Of a DNA stretch of 64,000 nt, positions 24,286 through 35,106 are shown piece by piece. The translations under genes were made by a program, and so were the position numbers. Within the stretch, counting starts at the first letter, position 1. The number at the start of each line of letters is the position of its first letter. The notes below the pieces were generated by a model, which did no database searches, was not told the DNA's origin, and was given only the letters and a program-made list of their open reading frames with translations. Source of the stretch: Hygrocybe punicea (taxonomy: Eukaryota; Basidiomycota; Agaricomycetes; Agaricales; Hygrophoraceae); NCBI GenBank assembly GCA_963556145.1, contig OY744466.1:1054001-1118000 (forward strand). Reading direction: 5' to 3'.

Positions 24286-24840
24286 TTGCACACCATGAAC
24301 CCCCAAGATCACCCTTCACCTGGCTCCATTGTCCAACCGAGAACGACAGTCGACCTTGCGGGCACAGCGGTTAGCCAGGGTGGCCACCTCATGTCGAACA
24401 AAAAGTGCAAACTTCCTGACGGTTCGCTCAAGCGAACACGCCAGGACCATGAGGAGATCCACTTTCCGGTCCCGAAGTGGAAACCGGTCATCGAGGGCGA
24501 ACACGTCCCCATCACGGCGCTTCCAGAGTGGGCTCGGCAGGCCTTTACTGGGCCTAGTTTGAATCGTATTCAAAGCAAGTTGTATCCTATTGCTTATGGT
24601 ACAGACAAGCCAATCTTGTTGTGTGCCCCAACCGTGGTTGGCAAGGTATGCACACGAACACACATACAGCTTATCGGGGCCTCGGTGACGCTCCCCAATT
24701 GCCAGGACGTTGCAACATTCCACCGTGTCGACCCCAACAGCGACCTCTTCTATTTTGATGCATCGTACCGCCTACAACAGCAGTTCATCGGCGTCACAGA
24801 TGAGAAAGCTATCAAGAGCTACCAAGTTCCAGAGCACTGA
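24286..24840 (+). pseudogene. Captured fragment of a Brr2-type spliceosomal RNA helicase (copy 1)
   Basis: An open frame of 184 codons. Codons 50-115 match the entry of the Brr2 helicase cassette: HFPVPKWKP, LPEWARQAF, LNRIQSKLYPIAYGTDKPIL, then LLCAPT. The Walker A lysine motif is degraded: VVGK stands where GAGKT is expected. The frame then jumps to a distant internal Brr2 piece: LPNCQDVATFHRVD, LFYFDASYRLQQQFIGVT, EKAIKSYQ. The helicase core between them is missing, so it cannot be an active helicase. Brr2 unwinds U4/U6 in the spliceosome; here the piece looks captured by the transposon. The open frame could still give a small protein. Confidence 0.75.
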
Positions 24841-25299
24841 GCGCCGGATCAGCTTCCACCGAAAATGACTTCCCTTTAGCAAGAATAAGTAGTGGAATGC
24901 CGTTTATCATATGTATTGTGTACCATACCTTCAAATGCTACTCAATTCAAAATGTATTCAACGTGTCGGCAAGTAAATGTATTACACTTTCGCAACATAT
25001 TGGCTAGGCAAGCTGATTGATCCTATGCGGACGTTTTGGGGCTGGTCAGTCTCGAGATCATGATATATATGTAAACTTTGCTTCCTTTAAAGTACGATAA
25101 CAATACACAGAGTTCAGCAGTCGAACACCAATCGGCATGGAAATCCCAATTCGGACTGAGGTTACACTTCCGTCGTTTCACACAATTTACGGCCAATAAA
25201 ATTTTATTCAGTCACATTAGTGTCCCTGCCTTCGGAATACTCGTCACTCCCAACACAACACTCCTTTGCTCCCCAACATTCCTTTTTATATTTCAATCC

Positions 25300-27763
25300 A
25301 TGCCGCAGTACGCCGCCGAATTCACATCTGAAAATGAAATTGTCATCTGCGGTGGTCCATGCAAGAAGCAGATCAAGCCGCCTGCGGGGATATTTTATCT
25401 GTTGAACCAAGATCGCTCTCGGGCTGGGCGAAAAGTGTGCTCTGACTGCCATCAGTACTACCTCAACAAAAAAACCACTCGCCGTGTTGATGGTAACCAC
25501 TTTCATCATTTTACCTCCGTTTTGCTAACCCATATGAGACACAGCTGCGGAAAGTGTTAAATCTATCCAGAGACAAGTTGCTGTTGCACAGCGCGGTGGT
25601 GAGTATGAGAATATTACCCTATGGATATGCTGACTCACATGCCGAATGTTACAGAGCGGACAGATCCGGTGCAGGCACTTGGATATCTAGCTCGACATGA
25701 TGGTTTCCGACCGTTGCCTCCCCCTCCAGCCCCGGGGCCGGTGATCATAACACCAGCCCTCTATAATCAGGCCCCGCAACTAACATTCCCTGCGGAATTC
25801 CGGAACCTACCCACTGTCAACGGCTATCAAGAAGCCCATCAGCGTTACGTGGAGTTAAAGAATCGGTTCAGTGCCCAGGCATTTGCAGTTGGGCCTGTCG
25901 CTGAGGTCATCGTTATCAAGTTTTGGGTGAAGGTGCTGCTTCCAGGTCGAAAAACAGCCGTATGGGTCGCGGTGAGTGAAGCCATGACATTTCCACAAGA
26001 GCCAATTCAACGTGGCGTTCACAGGATATTTGCGAGACCGTTGGATCCATACCTGTTCATAGCGGCGTGAATGATCTCAAGTTGACTGGAGTGACGGCTG
26101 TAGCACACAAGTACATTAAGTGGACAAAAGGCATGGGGCTCAATCCTGATGACGTCGAACTCCGATCCGCACAATGGGAAGAGCTCTTACCAAAGGGGTT
26201 AGGGAATCTCGATGTCGATGCTGTTTCGCAACGATATTTCAAAATGGTTCGAGGTAAAAGACGTTTTGAAGCTGGTGGAAAGGTTCTCGAGTTGATACTA
26301 GCAATATCACATGAACTATATGAAATTGCACATACCAACAGTATCCGAGACGACTCTGTGCCATTACAGGTATGCAAACGCACCGAAGAATGTCTGGTTG
26401 ATTGACTGTCATTCAGCTTGTCGCAGAAGTGAAAGAAATTGCAGCTCCACCCAGGCCCAAACGACAGCATGCCGAATTATCAGCCGATGACAACTCTTCC
26501 GATGTCCCTCGAACCCGTTCACTGGCATTACAATCAGTCACCAGCACAGGTACCACCAGTACTTCTCGACTGAGGCATGCGTTGCAAGCACAAAAAGCAC
26601 CAGGTCGGAAAGCTATGCAAGGGATATGTAAGTGGATCAACATGCACTAATGGCCCTGACAACTCATCTGTTTCGAAGTTGACCTCAAAATCACGGAATG
26701 CATGGTTTACCCAACGGAGTTCCCTTCCATTGATCACCTTATTGCAAAGCCGAAGGCCCCTGTTCTCCTCGTGGACAAAGGTTTCCCCATCATCCTCACG
26801 TTCAATACCAACGACCCCATTTCTGGCGCTTGCAAAGTGGCGTACTTTGGTCATACCAACAAGCCGGTCTTTCCAGGCTCGGAATCTCTTGCCGTTTGTG
26901 TCAAGCAGGCATTTTGTAACAGCCGAACGTCGGATTCTCGAATTATATTTGAAGGTCCTAAACAAGCTGAATTACTGACCACCGAAATCAACTGTTCACG
27001 CTGGGCTTCAGCTCTGATGCGCCTCGTATACGAGTTTATGGAAAAGGAAAACTGGACTCGAGGAAAGCCACCCTTTCCTGTACCGAAGATGCGTTATGTC
27101 AACGTAGCATTGGCGGTGGCTAGTAACAATAAACGAGATGCTTATTTATTGGAGGAAGTCGTTGATGGATCAGACGGAGATTTCCTCAAGTATATCAACA
27201 ACACTTCGGCAGCTCCTCTTCCGCAGCTGGACTCAAAGAGGGAATACGTTGGTCTATTCTTGTCATTTGCTCAGCACGTCCAAATGCTCGAGACTCAGCA
27301 TCATGTCTTTGTTTCTGATCAACAAGGTATACAATATTGTTTTGTCGCCAAGAATCATGCTGACATTCAACTTCTCACAGGAGGTCTCACTTTACTCTCT
27401 GATCCACAAATAATCACTTCGCCGTAAGTTTTACTTGTTCTTTATGTATTCTGATGCCTACTTTGTATCAAAAGTGACCTCGGACCTGAGCGTGTGTTCG
27501 CTGATGGGAATTTGGCGGCCTCCTTCACCTACTTCGGAGATGATCATATTTGCAACAAGTTCTGTGAATTCTATGATCTATCTCCTATCAAGCCAGCACT
27601 GAAGGCTCACTTGAAACCTGGATTGATGTTGGAAAGGCTACAGCAAGAGCAAGCGTTGGAGGTTTTAGGCCAGGAGTGCGGCAGCCTGTTCTTAGCCGAG
27701 GAAGGGGAGATAACTGAGGGTGGAGGGCCAGCTGGAAGGAAGTCGAAGAAAAAGAGGGTCTGA
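25300..27763 (+). CDS. Zinc-finger alpha-kinase protein (copy 1)
   Basis: Predicted atypical (MHCK/EF2K-family) Ser/Thr kinase. Eight exons join in frame: 25300-25492, 25545-25598, 25655-25971, 26025-26369, 26417-26627, 26679-27326, 27381-27423, 27475-27763; 699 residues. Residues 17-56 hold a putative zinc finger (CGGPC then CSDC). The alpha-kinase domain spans about 395-640: lysine in GACKVAYFG (about 426), YLLEEVVDGSDGDFLKYINN, the paired DQQGG and LLSDPQI elements (Asp about 587 and 597), FADGN, and the zinc-binding HICNKFCEFYDL. All catalytic landmarks are present, so activity is plausible. A basic KSKKKRV tail may direct it to the nucleus. Alpha-kinases are amplified in many Agaricomycetes; here the gene sits inside a transposon facing the integrase gene tail to tail, 134 bases apart. 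Confidence 0.85.
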
Positions 27764-27897
27764 TCAACGCCATAATGTTCTCCGGTTCTGCATAGATTAT
27801 TTTTTCGATCTCTTCTCTTTACTTACAATTTTTTTCATCCAACCGATACCCATAGTTATAGAAAATTTCTTGGACAATACATGGACAATAATGATAG

Positions 27898-29570
27898 TTA
27901 CTCTTCGTCAGAACTACTTTCCTGATCTGTAAAGTCAGCATATTCCAGAACAGATTCGGAAACACCAGATTCCGCTCGTGTATGATTAGGGAATCCCGGT
28001 TCTCCGTAGGGGCCAACTACATTGTCGCCATTTCGTAATTCCCGAAGTCCGGAAAGAAGGGGGACACCATCATTTGCTATCCTTTGCGTCTCCTGATGAG
28101 ATTCTAATATGGGTGTAAGTTCGGCATTGCCCAGTGCACGAAAAGCCTGCAATAGTTGGAGATAGACGACCCAGAATGAACTAGATGAGACGGGTGGCCT
28201 CCCAATGCCGGCATAGAGGCCGTGCACACGCTCCTCGAATGGTGGAGGCACGAGTTGGAAGACCGGGTCTTCAGGAGGAGCGTAGAGCCTTTCGGCTTCA
28301 TCTAGCAATGATGCCGGAACAACCACCTAGAATGGGTATGAGACGGCATTGAACGCTATACGACTACATTCATACCTTGAAGTCCAATGCACCATATTGT
28401 TCGGGATGCAGGCGAATGAGCTCTGGTATTCCATGAGGAAGGATCTTTTTCTTGTCTCGGCGTGGCGCTGTTTGGTTCCGCTGTATAACCCATCTGTCGA
28501 GTTCAGCTTGAATCCATGGTATCGCGAGCCACCTAAAGACGAAACTGACCAAAATGTTAATGCTAAGAAACCTCAAAATAGGACACACTCACTTTTCGAG
28601 TGGATCACTAGCGTCATACCACCCACTATTCACACCATGATCAAGGATATTCTCGAAGCCGGGCGTAAAATCCCGACGAAAGACGGACCAATTTGCCTCG
28701 GACTTAACATTATGCTTTTCCCTCATCCATCGGTGTTGTAGGGTGTCGCTGAGAGTGGGATCAAGCCGGTGGCGTATCAGAGTTTGTGAATTGGCGACAC
28801 CAAAGTTTTCTGAACCAGGATCGCTTTGAGTTACTAGCGGAACTCCTTGATAACATCAGGAGATGAAGTTTTGCAAACAAGGAATCATGGACACGTTACC
28901 CCCTGTTTTCCGAGCAGCTTCGATGTAGAAGCTGGTGATCAGCTTCGGATTTTTGTTGGTCCACCAGACTTTCAACCAGTTGTTGTACGACATGAATGGG
29001 TCAACACTGTTATGGAAATAAAGTCCAAAACGTAACCATTTATCGTGTTGGTCTTGACACCAGATATCATTCACTCCGGCACACCAGAAGCGTTTTCGCT
29101 TGAAGCGGTTATGGCGGCGTCCTTCAACAGCATGTCGTTCAGTTGAAATGAGAAAATTTGATATCAATGCCCTGTGGCATAAAAAATCAATATATAGCAG
29201 GATGTTTAAAACTGGTACATTACCGTGAAACACGCATGCCATACTCTTGTCGGAGGTTCTTGCGGATGTTTTCGCTACCACGCTTCGGGAACCGCCTGCG
29301 TATCTCCTCTATTGCTCCTGAGATTGAATCAAATGTATGGTTCTGTTGACGGGTGCTCTTTAAATCCCACTTCCGCCTGAGACGCTTGACCGTTGATGCA
29401 CTGTTGATTGTTGAGGTTGTAATCTGTATTACGAAGAAAGCGTAATAGGAGGTACTCAACCTGAGCCCATATTGCTCCGTATCGAAATGATAAAGACATG
29501 ACGACGCAACCTTCTTGTCGTTTAGACCGAGATTGTAGTAGAACAACAGGAGCTCGCGTAGCTCGTCCTC
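27898..29570 (-). CDS. DDE-integrase-like transposase (copy 1, start lost in the gap)
   Basis: Same gene as 33374-35106. Exons 27898-28326, 28376-28532, 28593-28845, 28900-29171, 29224-29400 and 29461 onward into the gap. The first 30 or so codons fall in the run of N. Everything that can be read agrees with copy 2, where the gene is complete and is described. Confidence 0.85.
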
Positions 29571-29670
29571 NNNNNNNNNNNNNNNNNNNNNNNNNNNNNN
29601 NNNNNNNNNNNNNNNNNNNNNNNNNNNNNNNNNNNNNNNNNNNNNNNNNNNNNNNNNNNNNNNNNNNNNN
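29571..29670. other. Assembly gap, exactly 100 N
   Basis: A round-number gap conventionally used for unknown length. It lies in the middle of the transposon at the edge of its terminal repeat, so the true distance may be negative (overlap). Confidence 0.98.
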
Positions 29671-29761
29671 ACGAGCTTATCAACGTCAAGGTGGCCAAAG
29701 GCCAAAGGCTGTTGTCTGGATCCTTAGGGAACTTGCTGGGGATTGCCATGTTCTGACACGT

Positions 29762-30316
29762 TTGCACACCATGAACCCCCAAGATCACCCTTCACCTGGC
29801 TCCATTGTCCAACCGAGAACGACAGTCGACCTTGCGGGCACAGCGGTTAGCCAGGGTGGCCACCTCATGTCGAACAAAAAGTGCAAACTTCCTGACGGTT
29901 CGCTCAAGCGAACACGCCAGGACCATGAGGAGATCCACTTTCCGGTCCCGAAGTGGAAACCGGTCATCGAGGGCGAACACGTCCCCATCACGGCGCTTCC
30001 AGAGTGGGCTCGGCAGGCCTTTACTGGGCCTAGTTTGAATCGTATTCAAAGCAAGTTGTATCCTATTGCTTATGGTACAGACAAGCCAATCTTGTTGTGT
30101 GCCCCAACCGTGGTTGGCAAGGTATGCACACGAACACACATACAGCTTATCGGGGCCTCGGTGACGCTCCCCAATTGCCAGGACGTTGCAACATTCCACC
30201 GTGTCGACCCCAACAGCGACCTCTTCTATTTTGATGCATCGTACCGCCTACAACAGCAGTTCATCGGCGTCACAGATGAGAAAGCTATCAAGAGCTACCA
30301 AGTTCCAGAGCACTGA
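29762..30316 (+). pseudogene. Captured Brr2 helicase fragment (copy 2)
   Basis: Same sequence as 24286-24840: an entry-site piece with degraded Walker A (APTVVGK) fused to an internal piece. Probably the same physical locus if the interior duplication is an assembly artefact. Confidence 0.75.
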
Positions 30317-30775
30317 GCGCCGGATCAGCTTCCACCGAAAATGACTTCCCTTTAGCAAGAATAAGTAGTGGAATGCCGTTTATCATATGTATTGTGTACC
30401 ATACCTTCAAATGCTACTCAATTCAAAATGTATTCAACGTGTCGGCAAGTAAATGTATTACACTTTCGCAACATATTGGCTAGGCAAGCTGATTGATCCT
30501 ATGCGGACGTTTTGGGGCTGGTCAGTCTCGAGATCATGATATATATGTAAACTTTGCTTCCTTTAAAGTACGATAACAATACACAGAGTTCAGCAGTCGA
30601 ACACCAATCGGCATGGAAATCCCAATTCGGACTGAGGTTACACTTCCGTCGTTTCACACAATTTACGGCCAATAAAATTTTATTCAGTCACATTAGTGTC
30701 CCTGCCTTCGGAATACTCGTCACTCCCAACACAACACTCCTTTGCTCCCCAACATTCCTTTTTATATTTCAATCC

Positions 30776-33239
30776 ATGCCGCAGTACGCCGCCGAATTCA
30801 CATCTGAAAATGAAATTGTCATCTGCGGTGGTCCATGCAAGAAGCAGATCAAGCCGCCTGCGGGGATATTTTATCTGTTGAACCAAGATCGCTCTCGGGC
30901 TGGGCGAAAAGTGTGCTCTGACTGCCATCAGTACTACCTCAACAAAAAAACCACTCGCCGTGTTGATGGTAACCACTTTCATCATTTTACCTCCGTTTTG
31001 CTAACCCATATGAGACACAGCTGCGGAAAGTGTTAAATCTATCCAGAGACAAGTTGCTGTTGCACAGCGCGGTGGTGAGTATGAGAATATTACCCTATGG
31101 ATATGCTGACTCACATGCCGAATGTTACAGAGCGGACAGATCCGGTGCAGGCACTTGGATATCTAGCTCGACATGATGGTTTCCGACCGTTGCCTCCCCC
31201 TCCAGCCCCGGGGCCGGTGATCATAACACCAGCCCTCTATAATCAGGCCCCGCAACTAACATTCCCTGCGGAATTCCGGAACCTACCCACTGTCAACGGC
31301 TATCAAGAAGCCCATCAGCGTTACGTGGAGTTAAAGAATCGGTTCAGTGCCCAGGCATTTGCAGTTGGGCCTGTCGCTGAGGTCATCGTTATCAAGTTTT
31401 GGGTGAAGGTGCTGCTTCCAGGTCGAAAAACAGCCGTATGGGTCGCGGTGAGTGAAGCCATGACATTTCCACAAGAGCCAATTCAACGTGGCGTTCACAG
31501 GATATTTGCGAGACCGTTGGATCCATACCTGTTCATAGCGGCGTGAATGATCTCAAGTTGACTGGAGTGACGGCTGTAGCACACAAGTACATTAAGTGGA
31601 CAAAAGGCATGGGGCTCAATCCTGATGACGTCGAACTCCGATCCGCACAATGGGAAGAGCTCTTACCAAAGGGGTTAGGGAATCTCGATGTCGATGCTGT
31701 TTCGCAACGATATTTCAAAATGGTTCGAGGTAAAAGACGTTTTGAAGCTGGTGGAAAGGTTCTCGAGTTGATACTAGCAATATCACATGAACTATATGAA
31801 ATTGCACATACCAACAGTATCCGAGACGACTCTGTGCCATTACAGGTATGCAAACGCACCGAAGAATGTCTGGTTGATTGACTGTCATTCAGCTTGTCGC
31901 AGAAGTGAAAGAAATTGCAGCTCCACCCAGGCCCAAACGACAGCATGCCGAATTATCAGCCGATGACAACTCTTCCGATGTCCCTCGAACCCGTTCACTG
32001 GCATTACAATCAGTCACCAGCACAGGTACCACCAGTACTTCTCGACTGAGGCATGCGTTGCAAGCACAAAAAGCACCAGGTCGGAAAGCTATGCAAGGGA
32101 TATGTAAGTGGATCAACATGCACTAATGGCCCTGACAACTCATCTGTTTCGAAGTTGACCTCAAAATCACGGAATGCATGGTTTACCCAACGGAGTTCCC
32201 TTCCATTGATCACCTTATTGCAAAGCCGAAGGCCCCTGTTCTCCTCGTGGACAAAGGTTTCCCCATCATCCTCACGTTCAATACCAACGACCCCATTTCT
32301 GGCGCTTGCAAAGTGGCGTACTTTGGTCATACCAACAAGCCGGTCTTTCCAGGCTCGGAATCTCTTGCCGTTTGTGTCAAGCAGGCATTTTGTAACAGCC
32401 GAACGTCGGATTCTCGAATTATATTTGAAGGTCCTAAACAAGCTGAATTACTGACCACCGAAATCAACTGTTCACGCTGGGCTTCAGCTCTGATGCGCCT
32501 CGTATACGAGTTTATGGAAAAGGAAAACTGGACTCGAGGAAAGCCACCCTTTCCTGTACCGAAGATGCGTTATGTCAACGTAGCATTGGCGGTGGCTAGT
32601 AACAATAAACGAGATGCTTATTTATTGGAGGAAGTCGTTGATGGATCAGACGGAGATTTCCTCAAGTATATCAACAACACTTCGGCAGCTCCTCTTCCGC
32701 AGCTGGACTCAAAGAGGGAATACGTTGGTCTATTCTTGTCATTTGCTCAGCACGTCCAAATGCTCGAGACTCAGCATCATGTCTTTGTTTCTGATCAACA
32801 AGGTATACAATATTGTTTTGTCGCCAAGAATCATGCTGACATTCAACTTCTCACAGGAGGTCTCACTTTACTCTCTGATCCACAAATAATCACTTCGCCG
32901 TAAGTTTTACTTGTTCTTTATGTATTCTGATGCCTACTTTGTATCAAAAGTGACCTCGGACCTGAGCGTGTGTTCGCTGATGGGAATTTGGCGGCCTCCT
33001 TCACCTACTTCGGAGATGATCATATTTGCAACAAGTTCTGTGAATTCTATGATCTATCTCCTATCAAGCCAGCACTGAAGGCTCACTTGAAACCTGGATT
33101 GATGTTGGAAAGGCTACAGCAAGAGCAAGCGTTGGAGGTTTTAGGCCAGGAGTGCGGCAGCCTGTTCTTAGCCGAGGAAGGGGAGATAACTGAGGGTGGA
33201 GGGCCAGCTGGAAGGAAGTCGAAGAAAAAGAGGGTCTGA
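30776..33239 (+). CDS. Zinc-finger alpha-kinase protein (copy 2)
   Basis: Identical in translation to 25300-27763, with exons shifted by 5,476 (30776-30968 to 32951-33239). It lies between the Brr2 fragment and the integrase gene, tail to tail with the latter. If there really are two tandem interiors, the element carries two kinase genes; otherwise this is the same gene seen twice. Confidence 0.85.
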
Positions 33240-33373
33240 TCAACGCCATAATGTTCTCCGGTTCTGCATAGATTATTTTTTCGATCTCTTCTCTTTACTT
33301 ACAATTTTTTTCATCCAACCGATACCCATAGTTATAGAAAATTTCTTGGACAATACATGGACAATAATGATAG

Positions 33374-35106
33374 TTACTCTTCGTCAGAACTACTTTCCTG
33401 ATCTGTAAAGTCAGCATATTCCAGAACAGATTCGGAAACACCAGATTCCGCTCGTGTATGATTAGGGAATCCCGGTTCTCCGTAGGGGCCAACTACATTG
33501 TCGCCATTTCGTAATTCCCGAAGTCCGGAAAGAAGGGGGACACCATCATTTGCTATCCTTTGCGTCTCCTGATGAGATTCTAATATGGGTGTAAGTTCGG
33601 CATTGCCCAGTGCACGAAAAGCCTGCAATAGTTGGAGATAGACGACCCAGAATGAACTAGATGAGACGGGTGGCCTCCCAATGCCGGCATAGAGGCCGTG
33701 CACACGCTCCTCGAATGGTGGAGGCACGAGTTGGAAGACCGGGTCTTCAGGAGGAGCGTAGAGCCTTTCGGCTTCATCTAGCAATGATGCCGGAACAACC
33801 ACCTAGAATGGGTATGAGACGGCATTGAACGCTATACGACTACATTCATACCTTGAAGTCCAATGCACCATATTGTTCGGGATGCAGGCGAATGAGCTCT
33901 GGTATTCCATGAGGAAGGATCTTTTTCTTGTCTCGGCGTGGCGCTGTTTGGTTCCGCTGTATAACCCATCTGTCGAGTTCAGCTTGAATCCATGGTATCG
34001 CGAGCCACCTAAAGACGAAACTGACCAAAATGTTAATGCTAAGAAACCTCAAAATAGGACACACTCACTTTTCGAGTGGATCACTAGCGTCATACCACCC
34101 ACTATTCACACCATGATCAAGGATATTCTCGAAGCCGGGCGTAAAATCCCGACGAAAGACGGACCAATTTGCCTCGGACTTAACATTATGCTTTTCCCTC
34201 ATCCATCGGTGTTGTAGGGTGTCGCTGAGAGTGGGATCAAGCCGGTGGCGTATCAGAGTTTGTGAATTGGCGACACCAAAGTTTTCTGAACCAGGATCGC
34301 TTTGAGTTACTAGCGGAACTCCTTGATAACATCAGGAGATGAAGTTTTGCAAACAAGGAATCATGGACACGTTACCCCCTGTTTTCCGAGCAGCTTCGAT
34401 GTAGAAGCTGGTGATCAGCTTCGGATTTTTGTTGGTCCACCAGACTTTCAACCAGTTGTTGTACGACATGAATGGGTCAACACTGTTATGGAAATAAAGT
34501 CCAAAACGTAACCATTTATCGTGTTGGTCTTGACACCAGATATCATTCACTCCGGCACACCAGAAGCGTTTTCGCTTGAAGCGGTTATGGCGGCGTCCTT
34601 CAACAGCATGTCGTTCAGTTGAAATGAGAAAATTTGATATCAATGCCCTGTGGCATAAAAAATCAATATATAGCAGGATGTTTAAAACTGGTACATTACC
34701 GTGAAACACGCATGCCATACTCTTGTCGGAGGTTCTTGCGGATGTTTTCGCTACCACGCTTCGGGAACCGCCTGCGTATCTCCTCTATTGCTCCTGAGAT
34801 TGAATCAAATGTATGGTTCTGTTGACGGGTGCTCTTTAAATCCCACTTCCGCCTGAGACGCTTGACCGTTGATGCACTGTTGATTGTTGAGGTTGTAATC
34901 TGTATTACGAAGAAAGCGTAATAGGAGGTACTCAACCTGAGCCCATATTGCTCCGTATCGAAATGATAAAGACATGACGACGCAACCTTCTTGTCGTTTA
35001 GACCGAGATTGTAGTAGAACAACAGGAGCTCGCGTAGCTCGTCCTCGGGAGCTTGGAGTGTGTCAGCCAGAAAGAAAGAGATGGAATGAAAAACGACTGA
35101 CGGCAT
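33374..35106 (-). CDS. DDE-integrase-like transposase (complete copy)
   Basis: Predicted to cut and join the element's ends. Six exons (34937-35106, 34700-34876, 34376-34647, 34069-34321, 33852-34008, 33374-33802) total 1,458 bases, 485 residues. Residues 50-115 form a basic helix-rich region (VKRLRRKWDLKS, AIEEIRRRFPKRG, IRKNLRQEYGMRVSR) like the DNA-binding part of fungal integrase-type transposases. The catalytic fold follows: NDIWCQDQHDKWLRFG (Asp about 155), PLVTQSDPGSEN (Asp about 215), and a final acid in REKHNVKSEANWS (Glu about 249 or 256). The block RRDFTPGFENILDHG, WIQAELDRWV, KKKILPHGIPELI and YGALDFKV is a signature of the integrase-core proteins common in Agaricomycetes. A Ser/Asp/Glu tail ends it. 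Its start lies inside the terminal repeat, so its promoter is carried at both ends of the element. Confidence 0.85.

Larger units (their letters stand above)
24195..29570. repeat. Element interior, copy 1 (duplicated at 29,671-35,046)
   Basis: Every base offset is 5,476 and the open frames agree residue for residue with copy 2. Copy 1 ends at the gap 94 bases into the right terminal repeat; copy 2 begins 39 bases inside the left repeat boundary. That is the pattern expected of two contigs from the same element broken at its terminal repeats. Confidence 0.9.
29671..35046. repeat. Element interior, copy 2
   Basis: Copy of 24,195-29,570 at an offset of 5,476 bases. It continues without interruption into the right terminal repeat and so preserves the complete integrase gene. 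Confidence 0.9.
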
